Source of the DNA: Caulobacter sp. RHG1
GTDB taxonomy: Bacteria; Pseudomonadota; Alphaproteobacteria; Caulobacterales; Caulobacteraceae
Reading direction: 5' to 3'
Assembly: GCF_013181195.1 (NCBI RefSeq)
Contig: NZ_SMZP01000006.1
Location: 310,001 to 374,000, forward strand
DNA: 64,000 nt
Below, in pieces: positions 15,954 through 26,913 of the stretch (positions are counted from its first letter, which is position 1; the number at the start of each line of letters is the position of its first letter). A program made the position numbers and the translations under genes. The notes beneath the pieces were generated by a model. That model did no database searches, had not been told where the DNA came from, and was given only the letters and a program-made list of their open reading frames with translations.

Positions 15954-15982
15954 CCGTTTCCCCGGCTTTCGCGGGGAAACGG
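15954..15982 (+). terminator. Hairpin after dnaG (REP-like variant)
   Basis: Ten-base perfect arms CCGTTTCCCC/GGGGAAACGG around GGCTTTCGC, nine bases after the dnaG stop. It is related to the CCCCGGCGAAAGCCGGGG repeat. There is no strong T run, so it may be a 3'-end stabiliser or weak terminator. Confidence 0.55.
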
Positions 15983-16382
15983 AATGTTGGGCGCGGAATA
16001 TTTGCCAACCATCTTGACACCGGCGTCACCCAAAGCCACATGCCGACTCAAGGATTTGCCAAGCAGCTGACTGACATCGGCCGGGCCGCCGTAGCGCGCG
16101 CCCTTATCGAAACAGGATGTCACCCTCGCCGCCGCACCAGGTCCCCAGTGGTCGCTGTTCCGAAAGGGTGGCGTCAGGCCGCGCTCAAGCCATGAGCCTC
16201 CGCCGGGTCCCCCGCGGAGTGCTTGCACGTGGCGGGCGGGATTTGGCGATGCAACGGGAACGCGATTGTTGGGAAAGCGCTAAAATAAAAAGCGCAGGAC
16301 CTCGCCGGCCAGATCCTTTTCGAAACGGATTTTCTCGACGTCGCTCCCTGTGAAGCGGCCGGCGTCGATTTCGGAGAGCTTG
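15983..16382. other. Intergenic region between dnaG and rpoD
   Basis: About 400 bases without a convincing gene; the short open frames here lack codon bias. It should hold the rpoD promoter. TTGACA at 16014-16019 is a possible -35 element but no good -10 is spaced behind it. The last bases before rpoD contain GGAGAGCTTG, its ribosome binding site. Confidence 0.5.
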
Positions 16383-18344
<1,962 letters not shown>

Positions 18345-18384
18345 GAGGTCCCTCGGACTGGCGCCGAGCCCTTTGAAACAGAGA

Positions 18385-18417
18385 CGCCCCGGCCACAAGG
18401 CCGGGGCGTTTTTGTTT
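18385..18417 (+). terminator. Rho-independent terminator of rpoD
   Basis: Perfect ten-base stem CGCCCCGGCC/GGCCGGGGCG with loop ACAA followed by TTTTTGTTT. It lies 40 bases after the rpoD stop and directly before the convergent orphan gene. Confidence 0.93.
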
Positions 18418-18435
18418 CGAGAGCTTGCAGGCTGG

Positions 18436-19044
18436 CTAGGCTTCTCGAAACAGCCAGACGCCATCGGGCTGCCGGATGAGCAAGTAGTTGCCCTTGGTGG
18501 ATTCTCCACTGTCGGCGGCTTCGAAGACCGCTTCGAATTTCAGGGCGTTCTTTGCGGGCTTGCTCCAGCCCTGGAGGCGCACCACGTCCATGCAAGTGGA
18601 TCGGTCATGATACTGAGTCCGCAGGTTTGGAGCCGAGTAGGTGCCGAAGTTTGCCCCTGGGGCCGCAAAGATATTCAGGGAACTACCGTTCCAAGTCGTG
18701 ATGCACGACGCACGCTCCAAAAATGGCTGAATCGTCGCCTTCGCCTCGGCGATCGACTGCTGCAGGTCCTGGTTCGGCTGCGTCTGGGCTAGGCGCTCGG
18801 TGATGGCTGCGCGCTGCTCTGGCGCGATCCTGGCCAGACCGGCCAAGGTTTGGCCTCTGGTCGCAGGGCTTGACGTGGACGCCGGCGTTGCGCCGCCGGC
18901 CAGCGCTCGATTGGTTTCGGCGAGGCTGTTGTTCATTTGCTCAAGCGCCTTGTTGAGGCGGTTGAGCACCTGAGCCTGCGCCAGATCGGCTTGAGTGAAA
19001 GCCATAAGGCCGACCGACATGGCCAGGAAGAGCCGATTACGCAT
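18436..19044 (-). CDS. Hypothetical secreted protein
   Basis: 202 residues with a signal peptide (about 1-24, ending LAQAQ). The next segment is a short coiled-coil-prone stretch (LNRLNKALEQMNNSLAETNRAL), then a Ser/Thr/Pro linker and a C-terminal domain with two Cys (CITTWNG, CMDVV) that could form a disulfide. The end contains FEAVFEAADSGESTKGNYLLI. I do not recognise a family. Base composition appears lower in GC than rpoD or gcvR, suggesting a recently acquired or lineage-specific gene. Confidence 0.7.
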   Translation of the reverse strand: MRNRLFLAMSVGLMAFTQADLAQAQVLNRLNKALEQMNNSLAETNRALAGGATPASTSSPATRGQTLAGLARIAPEQRAAITERLAQTQPNQDLQQSIAEAKATIQPFLERASCITTWNGSSLNIFAAPGANFGTYSAPNLRTQYHDRSTCMDVVRLQGWSKPAKNALKFEAVFEAADSGESTKGNYLLIRQPDGVWLFREA

Positions 19045-19198
19045 GTGACACGCCCCATCTACTTAAGATGGAAAATCTTTGGCGCGATGCAATTTCAGAT
19101 CGGTGAAGCGGCGCGGTTATCCGCATGTTCACTAACCGACAGCCGCGCTGGCTTTCGCCGGCCAGAGGCGAGCCTCCCCACCCTTCCCAACCTCCTCG

Positions 19199-19720
19199 CT
19201 AGAGGAGAGGGAGCCCCACCGCCACATCCACCATGATCTCGCCGGAGATCGACTCCAGCGCCGCCTGCACCGTGTCGGGCTTCAGCCCCGCCGGCAGGCG
19301 TAGTTGCGCCTCGAGGTGGAACAGCGGGCCGCCCGAGTGGGGCTCCACGCTGAGGCGGGTCTCGAAGGTCTCGATATTGGCGCCCAGGTCGGTGAGCACG
19401 GCCGTGACCTGATGGACGATGCCGGGACGGTCGCCGCCCACGACGTTGAAGCCGACCGTCTCGCCCTCCGCCTCGGGGGCTTCCAGAGCCGGCGTGATCC
19501 GCACCTCCAGGCCCTGAGCGTCGACCTCGGCGATGGCGGCGCGCAGGCGTTCGACGGCGTCGGCCTGAAGCTCGATCAGCACCGAGCCGACATAGAGCCC
19601 GCCCAGGCGGCTGAGATGGCTCTCCAGCCAGTTGCCGCTGGCCGAGAACACCGCGCGGGCCAGGGCCTGGGTGAGGCCGGGACGGTCGCTGCCGACGACG
19701 CTGAGGATCAGGTTGGCCAT
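19199..19720 (-). CDS. GcvR-like ACT-domain protein
   Basis: 173 residues from the ATG at 19720; an in-frame ATG at 19774 lacks support. Two ACT domains: residues 1-75 (LILSVVGSDRPGLTQALARAV) and about 90-165 (FNVVGGDRPGIVHQVTAVLTDLGANIETFETR). This is the layout of glycine cleavage system transcriptional repressor GcvR, an amino-acid-sensing protein that in E. coli antagonises GcvA. No GcvA is nearby, so the partner is unknown. Confidence 0.85.
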   Translation of the reverse strand: MANLILSVVGSDRPGLTQALARAVFSASGNWLESHLSRLGGLYVGSVLIELQADAVERLRAAIAEVDAQGLEVRITPALEAPEAEGETVGFNVVGGDRPGIVHQVTAVLTDLGANIETFETRLSVEPHSGGPLFHLEAQLRLPAGLKPDTVQAALESISGEIMVDVAVGLPLL

Positions 19721-19794
19721 GGGTCGGAACTCTCGGAAACCGGCGCGCGTCGCGCTCGCCCGCGAACGAGCCACGCGCGCCGGTCTCCGTCAAT

Positions 19795-21948
19795 CTACCA
19801 ACGGCGGGTCAGCTCCAGCCCGACCACGCGCGGCGCGTCGACACCGGCGTACCAGGTCCCGTCATTGCCGAAGAGCGAGTTCGCATAGGCGCTCGTCACA
19901 AAGACGGCCTTGTCGGTCAGGTTCTCGGCATAGAGGCGGGCGGTCCAGGTTTCCGTCTCCCAGCCGATCTGGGCGTTGATCCGCCAGACGGCGTCCTGGG
20001 CGGCGGTGTTCTGGGCGTTCAGCGGCGTGTCGCCCAGGCCGTTCAGCTCGCCGCGCACGAACAGGCCGCGCCACGGGCGCCAGCTGGCCGCCAGAGAGGC
20101 GTCCCATTCGGGCGTCAGCTTGACCTTTCGGCCCTTCAGATCCTCCAGCCCGAAGACGTAGCGGTCGTAGCGGGCCCGCACCCAGCCCAGAGAGGCGGCC
20201 AGGTCCAGGGTGCGGGTCGGCTTGCCGGTCAGCTCAACCTCGAAGCCGCGGCTGGTGATGCCTGCGTCCGAGGTCACCAGGGTGGTCGAGGCGACCTGAC
20301 CGCTGGCGGTGTAGAGGACGTTGATCTCCTGCCAGTTGTCGACCTTGATGTAGAAGGCCGCCGCCGACAGCAGGGCGCGGCCGCCCAGCAGCTTGCGCTT
20401 GGCCCCAACCTCGTAGGTCCACAGGGTCTCGGCGTCGTAGCGCGAGAAGTCGCCGGCCACGGCCAGCGACGTGGCGGCCAGGTTGAAGCCGCCCGGCACC
20501 CAGCCCTTGGCGGCCGAGGCGTAGAGGCGTAGGCCCTCGGCGGGGGCCCAGTCCAGCGACACGCGCGGCAGGACGGCCTCGAAGCTCTTGTCCAGGTCCT
20601 CGGCCGCCGACACGAACTGGCCCAGTGGGCCGAGATCCAGCACGCCGGCCTGCTGCTGCTTGTCGCGCTCGGCCCGCTCGTAGCGCAGGCCGCCGGTCAG
20701 GTTGAGGGTCGGCGACAGCGGCGCGGTCGCCTGGCCAAACAGGGCGTAGTCGCGCGAGCCGGTCGACTGCTCTGGCGCCCAGGCGTAGTCGTCCAGCGCG
20801 CCAGGGCCGATCAGCGACGACAGGGCCTTGGTCTGGCGCCCGCGATAGTGGTTCAGGCCCACCACCCATTGCACGGTCGCGCCGTCGGGCGAGGCCAGAC
20901 GGGCTTCCCAGTTCCAGTGCTTTTCGCCGACATGGTGGCCGCCGGCCGCGCCGGGCATGGCGGTCATGTCCAGATCGGTGCCGAACGACAGGTCGTCGAC
21001 GTCGCGCCATGAGCCGCTGAGGTTCAGGGTCGCCCAGTCCAGGCGGTGGGTGACGCCGACGCCCAGCACATATTCGTCCTTGTCGCTGTTCTTGGGCGCG
21101 TCGTGGATCAGCGAATAGCGGCCGGCCTTGCGACCGCCGTTGAAGCCCGCATAGAGGCGGTCATAGAGGGCGCGGTCCATGGGCAGGAACTCCTGCTCGT
21201 AGAGGCCCGGCGCGCGCTGCAGGGCGACGTAGCCCATGGCGTCGACCTGGGTGCGCTCGGTGGGCGTCCAGCGCAGGCGGCCGTGGACGAAGGTGTTCTC
21301 GATCTCGCCGCGCTCGCCGATCGACGAGGCCAGGTTGCGCACGAAGCTGTCGGCCTTCTCGTAGGACAGGGTCAGGGCGCCGGTCAGGTCCGGGCCCGCG
21401 ATGGGACCCGACAGCCGCAGGCGGCCCTCATAGCCCTCGCCGTTGCCGAAGCCGTAGGCCCCGGCCAGGCCCTCGGCCTCGAAGCTTTCGGTCGGGGCGC
21501 GGGTGGTGACCAGGATCAGGCCCGACTCGCTGTTGGCGCCGTACAGCGTGCCCTGCGGCCCGCGCAGCACCTCGATCTGCTGGACGTCGCCCAGCGCCTG
21601 GTCCGACGGCTGGCGGAAAGGCACGCCATCGATATAGACCGCCGCCCGGTTGACCACGAACGGGTTGGACTCGATGCCCCGGATCGAGATGTAGGTCCCG
21701 CCGACCTGGCCGATCTGGTTGAACTGGACGTTGGGGACGAAGTCGTCGATCTGGCGCAGCGAACGGATGCGGGCGTCGCGGGCGAAGCCTTCGGTCAGCA
21801 CGGTGGCGGCCACGGGCGCGTCGGCCAGGGCCTGGTCGCGCCGGGCGGCGGTGACCACCACCTTGTCGATCTCCGTCGTTTCCTGGGCCAATGCCGGAAG
21901 CCCGCTAGCGCCCATCGCCGCCAACCCGATCAGAACCGCCTTGCGCAT
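19795..21948 (-). CDS. TonB-dependent receptor, iron type
   Basis: 717 residues from the ATG at 21948, preceded by AAGGGG. A signal peptide ends LPALAQE and is followed by the TonB box region (IDKVVVTAARRDQ), a plug domain (ISIRGIESNPFVVNRAAVYIDG, EVLRGPQGTLYGANSESG) and a 22-strand barrel ending in the aromatic ELTRRW. The adjacent AraC regulator and a Fur-like site 17-33 bases before the start point to a siderophore or iron-chelate receptor in the outer membrane. Confidence 0.92.
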   Translation of the reverse strand: MRKAVLIGLAAMGASGLPALAQETTEIDKVVVTAARRDQALADAPVAATVLTEGFARDARIRSLRQIDDFVPNVQFNQIGQVGGTYISIRGIESNPFVVNRAAVYIDGVPFRQPSDQALGDVQQIEVLRGPQGTLYGANSESGLILVTTRAPTESFEAEGLAGAYGFGNGEGYEGRLRLSGPIAGPDLTGALTLSYEKADSFVRNLASSIGERGEIENTFVHGRLRWTPTERTQVDAMGYVALQRAPGLYEQEFLPMDRALYDRLYAGFNGGRKAGRYSLIHDAPKNSDKDEYVLGVGVTHRLDWATLNLSGSWRDVDDLSFGTDLDMTAMPGAAGGHHVGEKHWNWEARLASPDGATVQWVVGLNHYRGRQTKALSSLIGPGALDDYAWAPEQSTGSRDYALFGQATAPLSPTLNLTGGLRYERAERDKQQQAGVLDLGPLGQFVSAAEDLDKSFEAVLPRVSLDWAPAEGLRLYASAAKGWVPGGFNLAATSLAVAGDFSRYDAETLWTYEVGAKRKLLGGRALLSAAAFYIKVDNWQEINVLYTASGQVASTTLVTSDAGITSRGFEVELTGKPTRTLDLAASLGWVRARYDRYVFGLEDLKGRKVKLTPEWDASLAASWRPWRGLFVRGELNGLGDTPLNAQNTAAQDAVWRINAQIGWETETWTARLYAENLTDKAVFVTSAYANSLFGNDGTWYAGVDAPRVVGLELTRRW

Positions 21949-21964
21949 CGTCGCACCCCTTTTG

Positions 21965-21981
21965 TTGAGAGCGGTTCTCAT
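21965..21981. promoter_or_regulatory. Fur-like inverted repeat upstream of the TonB receptor
   Basis: TTGAGAGCGGTTCTCAT has arms TGAGA/TCTCA and fits TTGnnA-N5-TnnCA. It lies 17 bases before the receptor start, within the short gap after the AraC gene. Confidence 0.55.
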
Positions 21982-22042
21982 AAGGGGGAGGGGCGCTGCC
22001 TCGCCATGCGGCGGCCGGCGTTTGACTTACGCTATTCGGAAT

Positions 22043-22918
22043 TCAGTGCCGACGCAGGTCCACGGGCCGATAGCCGAAGTGGCGCAGGAAGGCGGTCGAG
22101 AAGTGGGCGGGCGTGTAGCCGACCGCCTCGGCCGCCGCCGCCACGCCTTGTCCGCGCACCAGCAGGGTATGGGCGGTCTCCAGCCGGCGGCGGGTGACAT
22201 AGGCCGCGATCGAGACGTCGAAGGTCTCGCGGAAGGCCTGGGTCAGGCTGCGGACATTGACGCCGACCTCGCGCGCCAGCCGGGCCAGGTCGGGCGGGGC
22301 GGCCAGGTTGGCCTCGAGAATCTCGCGGGCCCGCTCGGCGCGGCGGGTCAGCAGGGCCGGGCGGGCGTCCGGCTGGGCGGAGAGGGATAGCCAGTTCAGG
22401 GCCATGGCCGCCAGCTCCAGGGCGCGCGCCTCCATGGCCAGCGACCGCGCCGCGCCCTGGAACCACGGATCGATCGGTCGGCAGAGGCCTGCCACCACCT
22501 CGGCCGGCGGACGGTCGGTGGCGCGCAGGCGGCCGCCGGCAGCCAGGCGCCCGGCGATTTCCTCCAGGCCGCCCGAGCCGCTGTCGGCGAGCTGCTGCGG
22601 CGTCAGATAGATCCCGCACGACAGGGCCGGACCCTTGTCGATCCGGGTCTCGAACGGCTCGGCCTCGTCGCGATAGAGGATCGCCGTCAGACCCAGGCCG
22701 TCGAAGGCGAAGCTGCCCAGGCGCGGATGGCGGCTGCGCAGCCGGGCGATGCCGCAGCTGAGATGCAGGCCGGGCGGCAGGGGCGCGCTGTACTCCTGGG
22801 CCGCGTCCAGGACCTGGGCCGACTGATGCAGCAGGCCGTGGCGCAGGGGAACGGTTTCCAGCGTCCGGGCCAGGCCGGCGTCCTCGACCACGGCGCGGAT
22901 GGCGGCGTCGGCGCTCAC
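22043..22918 (-). CDS. AraC family regulator (PchR-like context)
   Basis: 291 residues from a GTG at 22918 that follows GGAGAG by three bases. An ATG at 22978 would give 311 residues but would put the Fur-like palindrome inside the coding sequence, so I prefer the GTG. The N-terminal half is a ligand domain without clear family. The C-terminal AraC domain has two helix-turn-helices (LARLAREVGVNVRSLTQAFRE and AAEAVGYTPAHFSTAFLRHF). It lies directly upstream of the TonB receptor gene on the same strand and probably activates it in response to the imported chelate. Confidence 0.85.
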   Translation of the reverse strand: MSADAAIRAVVEDAGLARTLETVPLRHGLLHQSAQVLDAAQEYSAPLPPGLHLSCGIARLRSRHPRLGSFAFDGLGLTAILYRDEAEPFETRIDKGPALSCGIYLTPQQLADSGSGGLEEIAGRLAAGGRLRATDRPPAEVVAGLCRPIDPWFQGAARSLAMEARALELAAMALNWLSLSAQPDARPALLTRRAERAREILEANLAAPPDLARLAREVGVNVRSLTQAFRETFDVSIAAYVTRRRLETAHTLLVRGQGVAAAAEAVGYTPAHFSTAFLRHFGYRPVDLRRH

Positions 22919-22928
22919 GATCTCTCCA

Positions 22929-22945
22929 TATTGCGAATGACTCGC
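22929..22945. promoter_or_regulatory. Fur-like palindrome upstream of the AraC gene
   Basis: TTGCGAATGACTCGCAA, perfect six-base arms TTGCGA/TCGCAA with a five-base spacer. It sits 11 bases before the preferred GTG start, where a bound repressor would block transcription or ribosome loading. Confidence 0.6.
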
Positions 22946-22987
22946 AACATGCTTAGGCGGCTTGGCGTCGAAGCGCAACCACGCGGG

Positions 22988-25075
22988 TCAGGCTTGGGCG
23001 CGGTCCTCGTCGGACGCCGTCCTGCGGCCCTCCAGGGCCCGGGCCACGGTGGCGATCAGGGCTTCGCGCTGGATCGGCTTGGGCACGTGGTCGTCCATGC
23101 CGGCGGCGCGGCAGCGGGCGATCTGCTCGGGCAGGACGTCGGCGCTGAGGGCGATGATCGGCAGGGCGGCCCGCGCATCGGGCAGGGCGCGGATCGCCCG
23201 GGTGGCGGCCAGGCCGTCCATCACCGGCATGTGCACGTCCATCAGCACCAGATCGATGTCCTCGACCTGCACGGCCTGAACCGCCTGGACGCCGTCCTCG
23301 GCGGTAATCACCTCGCAGCCGGCCAGGGTCAGCAGCGCCTTGCCCAGCTCGCGGTTCATCGGGTGGTCGTCGACCAGCAGTACGCGCGGCGCGCGCTCGG
23401 TCAGGGTCTCGGGCGCGGTGTGAGCGGTGAGGTCCGGCGCGACGGCGGGCTGAGCGGTCAGGGTGATCCAGAAGCGCGCGCCGTGGCTGGGGCGGCTCTC
23501 GACGCCGATCTCGCCGTCCATGCGGGTGACCAGAGCCTTGCTGATCGCCAGGCCCAGGCCGGTGCCGCCATAGCTGCGGCTGATCGAGCTGTCGCCTTGC
23601 GAGAAGCGCTGGAAGAGGCGCGGCTGCACCGCCTCATCGATGCCGATGCCGGTGTCTATGATCTCGAACCGCAGGGCGCCCGGCGCAGGGCCCAGGGTCA
23701 GCTTGGCGGTCACCCCGCCCACTGCGGTGAACTTCAGGGCGTTGGCCAGCAGGTTCAGCAGCGCCTGGCGCAAACGGGTCTCGTCCAGGGCCAGCAGGGT
23801 GTCGGGCGCGGTCTCGTCCAGAACCTCGACCACCGTGCGCAGGTAGAGGCCCTTGGCGGCGGCTTCCGGCGCGATGATGGCGGTGGTGTCGCGCAGCAGG
23901 GCGATCGGCGAGGTCGGCGTCAGGGTCAGGTCCATGCGGCCGGCCTCGACCTTGGCGAAGTCGAGCAGGTCGCCGACGATCTCGGCTAGGGAGCGGCCGG
24001 CCTGGCCGACCAGATCCAGCCGCCGACGGCTCTCGGCCGACAGGTTGGGATCGTCGGCCACCAGCGACGCAAAGCCCAGGATGCTGTTCAGCGGCGTGCG
24101 GATCTCGTGGCTGATCGTGGCCAGGAATTCGGACTTGGCCTGGTTGGCGGCCTGGGCGCGGGCCTGGGCGGCGCGGGCCAGGGTCGAGCGGCGGGCCAGC
24201 AGGGCCTTCAAGCGCTTCTGGCGGCTGAGCGCCAGGGCTGCGACCAGGCCGACGGCATAGAGCACGACCAGGAAGATCAAGGCGTGGCGCAGCGGCGGCA
24301 GGGCCACGCGGGGATCGACGCCTGTCCGCTGCAGGACGGCTGGAATGGCGACGGCGATCGCGACCAGGACCAGCACCGCCACCGCGCGGGGGCCGCCGCG
24401 GAAGGCGGCCAGGATGACGGGGGCGAACAGCAGGACCTGGTAGTCGGACTGGGTGGCGAAGACGATGGCGGAGACGGCGCCGACCAGGGCGGTGATGCCG
24501 AACGCTTCCAGGGGATGGACCGGAAAGCCTTCGCCCTGGCGACGATCCATCAGGATCAGGGTCGCGGGCAGGGCGACCGCCGCGCCCAGGACGTTGGAGA
24601 TGGTCCACTCGCTCCATCCCTTCAGCAGCGGCCGGCCGGCGCTGAGCGACAGTAAGCCGTTGCTCATCAGCGAGGTGAGGACCGTCAGCACGCAGGCCAG
24701 GCCGATGATCGTCAGCAGGCTGCGCTGATCGCGGATGCGGATCGGCGCGGCCAGCCGGCGCAGCAGATAGGCGGTGCCCGTCATCTGCAGGGCGTCGACC
24801 ATCGTGACCAGCAGGGTGAAGCGCACGCTGTCCTGGATGCTCAGGCCCAGAACGATGCGCAGGACGCAGGTGGCGGCGAGGAAGGCGAAGCCCTGGCGCC
24901 GGTTCAGCACCATCAGGGCGCCGATGGCGATGGCGTTGGCGGTCCACAGGGTGGGCAGGTTGTGCGTCGCGCCGGCCAGGAACAGGCTGTAGGCGACGCT
25001 GGTCAGATAGGCGCAAGCAAGTATGGCCGGCCGGCTCCAGCCGCGGATCCCACTGTGGTCGCGTGCTTGTTCCAC
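22988..25075 (-). CDS. MASE1-type hybrid histidine kinase
   Basis: 695 residues. Eight or so membrane helices in residues 15-285 form a MASE1-like sensor. The HisKA H-box FLATISHEIRTPLNSILGF, the ATPase boxes (LLNLLANALKFT, DTGIGI, GGTGLGLAI) and a C-terminal receiver domain (VLLVDDHPMNRELG, phosphoacceptor in LVLMDVHMPVMDG) follow. The start is a GTG at 25075. It lies 16 bases after the methyltransferase gene, so the two may be co-transcribed. Signal and output partner are unknown. Confidence 0.92.
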   Translation of the reverse strand: MEQARDHSGIRGWSRPAILACAYLTSVAYSLFLAGATHNLPTLWTANAIAIGALMVLNRRQGFAFLAATCVLRIVLGLSIQDSVRFTLLVTMVDALQMTGTAYLLRRLAAPIRIRDQRSLLTIIGLACVLTVLTSLMSNGLLSLSAGRPLLKGWSEWTISNVLGAAVALPATLILMDRRQGEGFPVHPLEAFGITALVGAVSAIVFATQSDYQVLLFAPVILAAFRGGPRAVAVLVLVAIAVAIPAVLQRTGVDPRVALPPLRHALIFLVVLYAVGLVAALALSRQKRLKALLARRSTLARAAQARAQAANQAKSEFLATISHEIRTPLNSILGFASLVADDPNLSAESRRRLDLVGQAGRSLAEIVGDLLDFAKVEAGRMDLTLTPTSPIALLRDTTAIIAPEAAAKGLYLRTVVEVLDETAPDTLLALDETRLRQALLNLLANALKFTAVGGVTAKLTLGPAPGALRFEIIDTGIGIDEAVQPRLFQRFSQGDSSISRSYGGTGLGLAISKALVTRMDGEIGVESRPSHGARFWITLTAQPAVAPDLTAHTAPETLTERAPRVLLVDDHPMNRELGKALLTLAGCEVITAEDGVQAVQAVQVEDIDLVLMDVHMPVMDGLAATRAIRALPDARAALPIIALSADVLPEQIARCRAAGMDDHVPKPIQREALIATVARALEGRRTASDEDRAQA

Positions 25076-25091
25076 CCCCGTCGCGACCGGA

Positions 25092-25769
25092 CTAGTCGCG
25101 GATGGCGATCAGCGACTTGGTCAGGACGAGGATCTTCTCGTCGACGTGACGGGCGTCGGGATACAGGAACTTGAACTGGGCCTTGTCCAGCAGGCGGGCG
25201 TGCTGGACGTCGCGCATGGCCGCGCCGAGGTCGGGCGCCTTCTCCGAAAAGCCGTGCGGGCGCTTCATCAGCAGCTTGGCGCGGGTCTGCTCGGATCGCC
25301 AATGGAAGAACGGCGTGGAGAAGTGCGGCTCGACCGGAAACCAGAAATACGGGGTCTGGACGTAGTAGCGCGGCGCCAGGCGGCGGCATTCGGCGGCGAA
25401 GGCCTCCATGCGCGGCCAGTCGCCGACATGCTCGACCACCGAATTGGAATGAACCAGGTCGAAGCTGTTGTCGGCATGCTCGTGCATGTCGCAGGCGTCG
25501 CCGACGGCGGCCGTGAACAGTGGATCGTCCACCGCGAACGCCTGCGGGTTGAACAGGCTGATATGGACCTTGTGCGCTTCCAGGAACTTGCGGTCGTACA
25601 GGATCTGCCAATAGGTCGGCTCACCGCCGAGGTCGGCGATGTGGACCTGCCCGCGCTCGGCGAAGGTCTTCTCGATCAGGGCGACCACATGGGCGGCCCG
25701 CGCACGACGAAAACGCGCCGACAGCGAATTTTCGCTGTCCATGTCCTGGAGGGCGTGGATCAGTTTCAT
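25092..25769 (-). CDS. Class I SAM-dependent methyltransferase
   Basis: 225 residues from the ATG at 25769. The Rossmann-like motifs are IADLGGEPTYWQIL (motif I region), AVGDACDMHEHADNSFDLVHSNSVVEHVGDW (motif II/III with the post-II acid) and RRLAPRYYVQTPYFWFPVEPHF. This resembles methyltransferases found in polysaccharide or cell-surface loci. No acceptor can be read from the sequence. Confidence 0.75.
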   Translation of the reverse strand: MKLIHALQDMDSENSLSARFRRARAAHVVALIEKTFAERGQVHIADLGGEPTYWQILYDRKFLEAHKVHISLFNPQAFAVDDPLFTAAVGDACDMHEHADNSFDLVHSNSVVEHVGDWPRMEAFAAECRRLAPRYYVQTPYFWFPVEPHFSTPFFHWRSEQTRAKLLMKRPHGFSEKAPDLGAAMRDVQHARLLDKAQFKFLYPDARHVDEKILVLTKSLIAIRD

Positions 25770-25837
25770 GCGGACACCTTGCCGCAGGGCGCTTGAGATT
25801 TCGTATATGCGAAACGGGTTTTCGCTTGGGGGGAGCG

Positions 25838-26911
25838 TTATCCCGACAGCACTTCCGCCAGCGCCTGGAACATCGGTTTTGGCTGGCCGGCGTCGTTGAG
25901 GGGCAGGCCCTGGTCCTTCGGGCGCTTGCCGGAGTCGCCGCGCAGCCAGCTGTCCTGGTCGCGCAGGCCCCAGACGGTGAAGGCGAAGCGCTGTTGCGGC
26001 GGCAGGTCCATATAGGCCTGGGCCAGCTCGCGGGTCAGGTCGGCCTGACGCTGGAGCAGCTCGGGCAGGCGCGAGAAGTTCGGCCGCTCGCCCAGGGAAA
26101 TGTCCAGCTCCGAGACGTGGATCGGCAGGCCGAAGCTGGCCAGGTCGCGCATTGCCGCGCGGCACAGCCCCGGGCGGGTGGAGTCGAGATCGAGGTGGCT
26201 CTGGGTGCCGATGCCGCCGATCGGCGCCCCGGCCTTCAGCAGGCGCTCGACCAGGCGCATGAAGGTGGCCCGCTTCTCCGGGTTGTCTTCCAGATGGTAC
26301 TCGTTGATGAACAGCACCGCGTTCGGATCGGCTTCCTTGGCGTGGTGGAAGGCCAGGACCATGTGCTCGTCGACGCCGAGGTTGCGGGTCCAGATCGACT
26401 GGCGCAGCTCTCGGCCATTGTCCGCGACCGCTTCGTTGACAACGTCCCAGCCCACGGCCTGGCCGCGATAGCGCCCGGCGACGGCCAGGATGTAGTTGCG
26501 ATAGGCGTCGGCGAACGGCTTGCCGCGACCGTCCAGCTTCTGGAAGGCGGGCATCTCCTGAGCGTACCAGACCAGGGTGGTGCCATAGAGGCGGACGCCG
26601 TTGCGGCGGGCGAACGCGGCGATGGCGTCGGGGCGATCGAACCGGAAGCCGCCGTCGTCCTGGAGAATGTACTCCATCTTCATTTCCCACTCGGGCGTGA
26701 GCTGGGAATAGTGACGCAGGAACAGGTCGGTGAAGGCCGGATCCGACAGCTGGGCGTGCTGCACGCAGGCGCCGACCGGCGTCGAGGCGATCGACTTCAG
26801 CGGCACGTCGTCGATGACGGGGGCGGGCCCCGGCTGGCTCTGGGCGCGCTGTCCGCAGGCGCTCAGGGCGAGCGCAGAGGCGATGGCGGAACGGCGGGTG
26901 AGCCGTTGCAC
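25838..26911 (-). CDS. Endo-1,4-beta-xylanase (GH10), lipoprotein
   Basis: 357 residues, GTG start two bases after the fliJ stop. The N-terminus has both a twin-arginine motif (TRRSAIAS) and a lipobox (LSAC), so it is probably a Tat-exported lipoprotein. GH10 landmarks: acid/base Glu in GWDVVNEAV, nucleophile Glu in IHVSELDIS, and the FTVWGLRDQDSW motif near the end. It cleaves internal xylan bonds. Its position behind fliIJ on the same strand is unusual and probably incidental. Confidence 0.95.
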   Translation of the reverse strand: MQRLTRRSAIASALALSACGQRAQSQPGPAPVIDDVPLKSIASTPVGACVQHAQLSDPAFTDLFLRHYSQLTPEWEMKMEYILQDDGGFRFDRPDAIAAFARRNGVRLYGTTLVWYAQEMPAFQKLDGRGKPFADAYRNYILAVAGRYRGQAVGWDVVNEAVADNGRELRQSIWTRNLGVDEHMVLAFHHAKEADPNAVLFINEYHLEDNPEKRATFMRLVERLLKAGAPIGGIGTQSHLDLDSTRPGLCRAAMRDLASFGLPIHVSELDISLGERPNFSRLPELLQRQADLTRELAQAYMDLPPQQRFAFTVWGLRDQDSWLRGDSGKRPKDQGLPLNDAGQPKPMFQALAEVLSG

Positions 26912-26913
26912 GC

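Noticed and set aside
16014..16042. Sigma-70 promoter for rpoD (TTGACA at 16014)
   Set aside because: No acceptable -10 hexamer follows at 16-18 bases, so I do not assign a promoter.
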